A stretch of DNA of 10,978 nucleotides from Podila epigama (lineage: Eukaryota > Mortierellomycota > Mortierellomycetes > Mortierellales > Mortierellaceae). Under the pieces are notes generated by a model. That model had not been told where the DNA came from. It did no database searches and was given only the letters and a program-made list of their open reading frames with translations. How positions within the stretch are numbered: the first letter of the stretch is position 1; each line of letters starts with the position of its first letter. The DNA lies in assembly GCA_015679605.1 (NCBI GenBank), contig JAAAVE010001019.1, forward strand, positions 1 through 10,978. Direction: 5' to 3'. The position numbers and the translations under genes are program-made. Shown here piece after piece: positions 7,681 through 10,978 of the stretch.

Positions 7681-8979
7681 TTAAAAAGTGGGAAGAAGAG
7701 AAGAGATAGGTGGGAGCTTGCGCTCATAGTCAGATCCAAAAACGTTGCCATTGCTAGTTGAGGTGGGGGTCATGGAGCCACTAGTGGGCAGGGGAAGCGA
7801 CAAATGTGTCGAGCCATTCAAAATATCAGAGATGCGATGCTGTTGACCACTGCTTTGAACGTGATTGGGGTTGCTGTGATGGCGACGGTGCTGGTGCAGG
7901 TTGTAGTTGACCTCCATCAACGAGGGCAGGTTAGCATGATGCTGCTGCTGGCTCTTGAACTGGGGATAAGGCGCGACAGCATATCGCGTCGCAGCCGCGC
8001 TACCAAACCGTGGTGACATGGGTGGCGAATAAGGAGGGGTCTGGAGCAAGCTTGCACCTCCCTTGTTGTTATTGTTGTATTGGTGAGAGTTGTTGTGTTG
8101 ACCTTGGAAAGGGTTTTTCTGAGCTTGATGGTATCCATCCATGTGATGGCTGTTGTTGGTTTGAACAGCGTTGGTGGGAGGGTGGATGGGAGTCATCTTG
8201 GCCCAGGAGGGATAGTCGATCATGGGCTCCTCGGACTCGGAGTGGGAAGGAGACATTGGGTAGGGCGACATGGAGGATCGGACGGTGCTGACGGGAGAAT
8301 GCGAGGTTGACTTTCTGGAGGTAAGAGGCGAGGATGGCGAGGAGCCAGACTTGACTTTGAGGTTGTCAGGCTTGCGGGAACGGGTGCGGACGACGTGTGT
8401 GCGGGCGTGTTCGCGCAGGGCGTCTGATCTGGTGAAGCCAAGGCCGCAGCTCTCGACAGGGCAGACAAAGAGCTTTTCGGAGGTATGGGAACGGATGTGA
8501 CGAGCGAGATGACCGGAGCGGGTGAAGGACTTGAAGCAGTTGGGGACGGGGCAGATGTGCTTGCGGGCCCACTCGGCGGACTCTTGAGCCTGGAGGTAGT
8601 CCTGGTAGGTGGCGTAGTGATGGGGTGAGGTGGAGAGGAGATCGGCGTTACCGCTCTTGCAGGCGGAGGTGTGGGCCTTCATGTGACGGGTGAGTTCGTC
8701 GGAGCGGGAGAAGCGTTTGTCACAGTTGGGAAAGTCGCAGGGATGGGGTTTTTCACCTGTGTGAGTGCGGATGTGACGAGTCTGATGCTCGAGGCGAAAG
8801 AAGGATTTGTCGCAGAGATGGCATTCGTATGGACGCGAGACTTGGTCGTGGTCCGAGTCGCCACTGGAGCTCGAAGCAGACGAGGGTGAGGTGTGATCGC
8901 GATCGCGGGTTGAAGAGGGCGAAGGGTCGCTGTTCATGATGGCCGCAAGCGAGCATGGAGAAGTTGTAGTAGTCGACAT
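7681..8979 (-). CDS. C2H2 zinc-finger transcription factor, MIG1/CreA type with a second finger pair
   Basis: Single-exon gene, 432 residues, probably a nuclear DNA-binding regulator of the carbon-catabolite repressor family. Finger 1 is C53-C56-H69-H73 and finger 2 is C81-C86-H99-H103, joined by a canonical TGEKP linker. The motif [20 protein letters not shown] is close to the MIG1/CreA signature. Contact residues R-E-H-R and R-D-E-R predict a GCGGGG-like site. A second pair follows a 39-residue linker: C143-C148-H161-H165 and C173-C178-H191-H195, with a TSEKL linker and contacts R-G-H-R and R-D-A-E. A basic stretch (198-210) may be a nuclear localisation signal. The rest is S/P-, N-, Q- and H-rich, with two motif-like islands, RISDIL (382-387) and [12 protein letters not shown] at the end. 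The start has AAAA before ATG; M15 is an alternative. True orthology to creA is uncertain because of the extra fingers. Confidence 0.9.
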   Translation of the reverse strand: MSTTTTSPCSLAAIMNSDPSPSSTRDRDHTSPSSASSSSGDSDHDQVSRPYECHLCDKSFFRLEHQTRHIRTHTGEKPHPCDFPNCDKRFSRSDELTRHMKAHTSACKSGNADLLSTSPHHYATYQDYLQAQESAEWARKHICPVPNCFKSFTRSGHLARHIRSHTSEKLFVCPVESCGLGFTRSDALREHARTHVVRTRSRKPDNLKVKSGSSPSSPLTSRKSTSHSPVSTVRSSMSPYPMSPSHSESEEPMIDYPSWAKMTPIHPPTNAVQTNNSHHMDGYHQAQKNPFQGQHNNSHQYNNNNKGGASLLQTPPYSPPMSPRFGSAAATRYAVAPYPQFKSQQQHHANLPSLMEVNYNLHQHRRHHSNPNHVQSSGQQHRISDILNGSTHLSLPLPTSGSMTPTSTSNGNVFGSDYERKLPPISSLLPTF

Positions 8980-9303
8980 TTTTTTTTCTGGTTTGCTGTG
9001 CTAACAGTCAAGATGCTTATTATTTTCGAGCTTATTTGTGTTGGCTATTTTGTCCTTTTGGGTTTGGTTTGATTTGTGGAAGGAAGGATGAATGAAATAG
9101 GATATGGTGCTCAACAAGGAAAGATAAAGAAAAGGGGGTTGTTGTGAGAGAGTGTGCAAGTGTGAGTGTGTGTGTGCGTTTGTGAGAGTGTTGAAAGAGA
9201 GTGTGTGCGTGCGTATGTGTGAGTGTGAATGTGGATGAGATAGTGATGGACGAGAATAGGTGAACAAAGAGAAGAATAAATAAAAAAAAAAGGTTAAGAG
9301 AGA

Positions 9304-9314
9304 TAAAAGTGGGG
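9304..9314 (+). promoter_or_regulatory. MIG1-type site upstream of the zinc-finger gene
   Basis: TAAAAGTGGGG fits five A/T plus (G/C)(C/T)GGGG exactly, about 330 bp upstream of the start codon of a protein whose first finger pair should bind this motif. It lies just downstream of the TATA box, near the expected transcription start. Confidence 0.3.
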
Positions 9315-9340
9315 AAGGAAGGATGTAAGAAGAGTTTAGG

Positions 9341-9346
9341 CCGGGG
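9341..9346 (+). promoter_or_regulatory. SYGGRG (CreA-type) site
   Basis: CCGGGG within GGCCGGGGGAG, 30 bp from the TAAAAGTGGGG site. CreA family sites often work in pairs. It lacks a full AT block, so it is a weaker match. Confidence 0.25.
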
Positions 9347-9366
9347 GAGAAGGATGACCGGGTTCC

Positions 9367-9374
9367 TTTTTATA
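9367..9374 (-). promoter_or_regulatory. TATA box (TATAAAAA)
   Basis: The minus strand reads AGTATAAAAAGG about 390 bp upstream of the zinc-finger start codon. It is a near-ideal TATA box in the right orientation and would place transcription start near 9310-9345. Confidence 0.45.
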
Positions 9375-9419
9375 CTGTTGAAGGAAAAGGAGAGGATTGG
9401 ATGGTGATGGATGGATTGG

Positions 9420-9530
9420 ATGTGTGAATGTGAATGGGATGTGTGAATGTGTGTGTGATAGTAGTGATATGATAGTGATGAATGGGTTGAATGGGTGGAG
9501 AAGAAAAAAAAAAGCCAAAAAGGAGCGCAC
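9420..9530. other. GA/GT-rich low-complexity promoter DNA
   Basis: Repeats of GTGTGAATGTGAATGGG and GATAGTGATG type on the plus strand. The frames across it and the next block translate to repetitive serine/histidine- or SVGRSVGR-type peptide and are not credible as genes. Confidence 0.5.
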
Positions 9531-9716
9531 ACCGACCGACCGACTGACCGACCGACCAACCGACTGACCGATTGATTGATTGAGTTGAGTGAGTGATTGA
9601 TTGATTGATTCACTGACATTTGACTGACTTGACTGGCTCACTGACTTGAATTTGAACTGACTTGAAATTGAACTGACTGACTTGAATTGACTGACTGAAC
9701 AGACCGACAGACATAC
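9531..9716. repeat. Degenerate tetranucleotide block (GACC/GACT/GATT) with a 16-bp tandem unit
   Basis: Starts as GACC/GACT repeats, passes into GATT repeats, then into GACTTGAA-based units. Two adjacent 16-bp units (9643-9658 and 9659-9674, GACTTGAATTTGAACT type) differ at one base. Confidence 0.9.
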
Positions 9717-9743
9717 ACCCGATCATTTTTTTGCTTTTTTTTT

Positions 9744-9775
9744 TGTCTGTCTGTCTGTCTGTCTATCTATCTGTC
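9744..9775. repeat. (TGTC)5(TATC)2TGTC microsatellite
   Basis: Clean tetranucleotide repeat. Its first 14 bases can pair with 9700-9713 (CAGACCGACAGACA) with one mismatch across a 30-nt loop. Confidence 0.95.
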
Positions 9776-9787
9776 CTCTACTTGTTA

Positions 9788-9820
9788 TTGCTTTGTTTCT
9801 ACCTCCAAGAAACAAAGCAA
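9788..9820. repeat. Perfect 13-bp inverted repeat with 7-nt loop
   Basis: TTGCTTTGTTTCT (9788-9800), loop ACCTCCA, then AGAAACAAAGCAA (9808-9820). All 13 pairs match. It is not followed by a T-run in either direction that would suggest a Pol III terminator. Confidence 0.9.
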
Positions 9821-9859
9821 GGGAGGGAGGTTGCAATTGTTCTGTTGCTCAACCAGTTG

Positions 9860-9882
9860 CATCCGCACGCACGATGCGGATG
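9860..9882. repeat. Second hairpin: 8-bp perfect stem, 7-nt loop
   Basis: CATCCGCA (9860-9867), loop CGCACGA, TGCGGATG (9875-9882). It lies 39 nt from the 13-bp hairpin. The loop does not fit a tRNA anticodon or T loop. Confidence 0.85.
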
Positions 9883-9928
9883 GACTTTGATTGATTGAAT
9901 GAGTGCAAGAGTGGGGAGTGTGAAGGGG

Positions 9929-9959
9929 TGGATGTGGATGTGGATGATGTGGATGTGAT
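9929..9959. repeat. (GGATGT)n short tandem repeat
   Basis: About four to five imperfect copies of GGATGT, preceded by GTGGGGAG. Confidence 0.8.
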
Positions 9960-9972
9960 ATGGACTCAACAG

Positions 9973-10001
9973 TTTGACCTTTGACCCTTTGACCTTTGAC
10001 C
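9973..10001. repeat. Four TTTGACC heptamers in tandem
   Basis: Copies at 9973-9979, 9980-9986, 9988-9994 and 9995-10001, with one extra C between the second and third. The opposite strand reads as GGTCA half-sites in direct repeat. Confidence 0.95.
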
Positions 10002-10070
10002 TGTGAATGGCTGACTGATTGGAAAATGATGACAGAATTGTTTGGTATGGGAGGACTTTGCACTGCTCTC

Positions 10071-10146
10071 TGCTCCTTTTTTTTTTTTTTTTTTGTTTTT
10101 GGAGGCTTTTGGATTGTTCTTTGCTCCTTTTTTTTTTTTTTTTTTG
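10071..10146. repeat. Duplicated TGCTCC-T18-G unit
   Basis: Two identical 25-bp units, each TGCTCC followed by exactly 18 T and a G, start at 10071 and 10122. The DNA between them also resembles a diverged duplicate (TTTTGGAGGCTTTTGGATTG). Confidence 0.95.
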
Positions 10147-10433
10147 TGGTCGTCCCTTTTGTGCTTTTTTGCTTTTTGCTCTGTTCTCTTTTCTCATTAT
10201 TCTCTCGCGTCAAGAAAGTTGAACGGAACGAACAGAACGGGGCTGTATTGAATTGAATTATACAAGATTGAAAATAAAAAGAAATACAATACTGTATACA
10301 TGCAATACAACAATACACCGCAATCATCGCATGCCAAAATAAAAAAAAACAAAAAAGAGGGAAACATATGACATTCCACCCTTTTGTGCACCTGTTTAAC
10401 ATCGAACCTGTCTAAATGTAACCCTGTCGTCGT
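10147..10433. other. AT-rich intergenic DNA, no gene seen
   Basis: T-rich then A-rich sequence with AACGGAACGAACAGAACGG (10221-10239) and ATACAATAC-type runs. It is probably the middle of a divergent intergenic region between the zinc-finger gene and whatever lies to the right. Confidence 0.4.
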
Positions 10434-10973
10434 TTGAAAAATCACCCGTCCACCCGTCCCAGCCAGCCTTCCTTCGTTCGTGTAGCTCTCTCTGTCCTTC
10501 CTCCACCCCTTCACCAAGCCCAGCCTTTGTGTATGTGTGTGTATCTGTTTCTGTCGTCACTCTGGCCATATCATGTCGCAAAAAAAGAATATATCCCAAC
10601 AGGGGTTGCTTTGCTTGCTTTGCCTTGCTTGTGCTTGCTACGTGTAGCAATCATATGTTGTCCTTATCACAAAAACCCAACCACCACTATCCTCGTCCTC
10701 GTCCTCATCCTCATCCTCATTCAGCACTTGCTCCAACTCATGCTTACTACAACCCATGCCACACAGACACAGGCTCAATACAAATCACACTCTTCACTCT
10801 CATTCTCCATAAATCAACCCTCAGCATCGTGCCTATACCTCATCATCATCACAACGCCCGGTCCTTTTTGTTTCCTCGAAAAATGGTTTGTACCAGAGCT
10901 ATTCTTCCCTCCAAACAACTTGTCTGACTTTGACGTGTCTACCTAAACACACTCCTTTTTTTTTTTTTTTCTC
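10434..10973 (+). promoter_or_regulatory. CT/CA-rich region, possible promoter and leader of a rightward gene
   Basis: The plus strand is CT/CA-rich (CACCCGTCCACCCGTCCC, CTCTCTCTGTCC, TCCTCGTCCTC), the same strand bias seen in the sense leaders of both genes in this window but in the opposite orientation. It contains five TCCTC(G/A) units (10690-10719) and a T15 run (10956-10970), and an ATG follows at 10974. Frames of 170 and 132 codons run through it but are low complexity. The inference of a gene to the right is indirect. Confidence 0.35.
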
Positions 10974-10978
10974 ATGCA

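Larger units (their letters stand above)
8980..9366 (-). promoter_or_regulatory. 5' leader of the zinc-finger gene, G-poor and ATG-free
   Basis: The sense strand is CT/CA-rich with very few G. No ATG occurs in the sense direction from the start codon up to 9620. GT-type repeats on the plus strand (9155-9240) read as CA repeats in sense. This composition fits a long, weakly structured leader without upstream ORFs. Confidence 0.55.

Noticed and set aside
9032-9641. Minus-strand ORFs of 195 and 101 codons upstream of the zinc-finger gene
   Set aside because: They are translations of tetranucleotide and CT/CA repeats (SVGRSVGR, SHSHSH) in a promoter or leader region.
9785-10402. Minus-strand 205-codon ORF
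   Set aside because: It runs through two T18 tracts as poly-lysine and through hexamer repeats as HPHPHP, so there is no real protein signal.
10434-10946. Plus-strand ORFs of 170 and 132 codons
   Set aside because: Low-complexity translation of CT/CA-rich DNA in overlapping frames; better read as leader or promoter sequence.

Overview
The window looks like nuclear DNA of a filamentous fungus, most likely an early-diverging lineage such as Mucoromycota. This is inferred from a fungal-type VTC4 polyphosphate polymerase gene with spliceosomal introns, a MIG1/CreA-type zinc-finger regulator, pyrimidine-rich 5' leaders and very many homopolymer and simple-sequence tracts. Nothing bacterial, viral or phage-like was recognised. 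No species call is possible from sequence reading alone.

Layout. Positions 2-205 (+) are an open, protein-like stretch that may be the 3' part of a neighbouring gene convergent with VTC4. VTC4 lies on the minus strand at 224-3060 as three exons (3060-2668, 2248-1594, 1434-224). Splicing them gives a 752-residue protein with SPX, polyphosphate-polymerase tunnel and three-helix membrane domains. All eleven catalytic-tunnel residues recalled from the yeast enzyme are present at a constant offset of four, which confirms the exon model. Its upstream leader (about 3061-3470) is CT-rich in the sense direction.

From about 3470 to 7440 no gene can be called with confidence. This stretch holds a CACGTG box, an A23 tract, a few short exon-like open stretches (one with four cysteines in a zinc-ribbon-like spacing), an alternating purine/pyrimidine CACATA repeat, GTT repeats and AAAAG tracts. 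A single-exon minus-strand gene at 7681-8979 encodes a 432-residue C2H2 protein. Its first finger pair carries the MIG1/CreA DNA-contact residues. A second, divergent finger pair follows after a 39-residue linker.

The region 8980-10978 is intergenic. It contains the zinc-finger gene's G-poor, ATG-free leader, a TATA box, two MIG1-like sites, a degenerate tetranucleotide block, two hairpins with 7-nt loops, four TTTGACC heptamers, a duplicated T18 unit, and a CT-rich right end that may be the leader of a rightward gene starting at or beyond the window edge.

Functionally, the two solid genes concern phosphate storage (vacuolar polyphosphate synthesis) and probable carbon-catabolite regulation. 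They are not an operon, and no direct link is shown beyond a few candidate regulatory sites.
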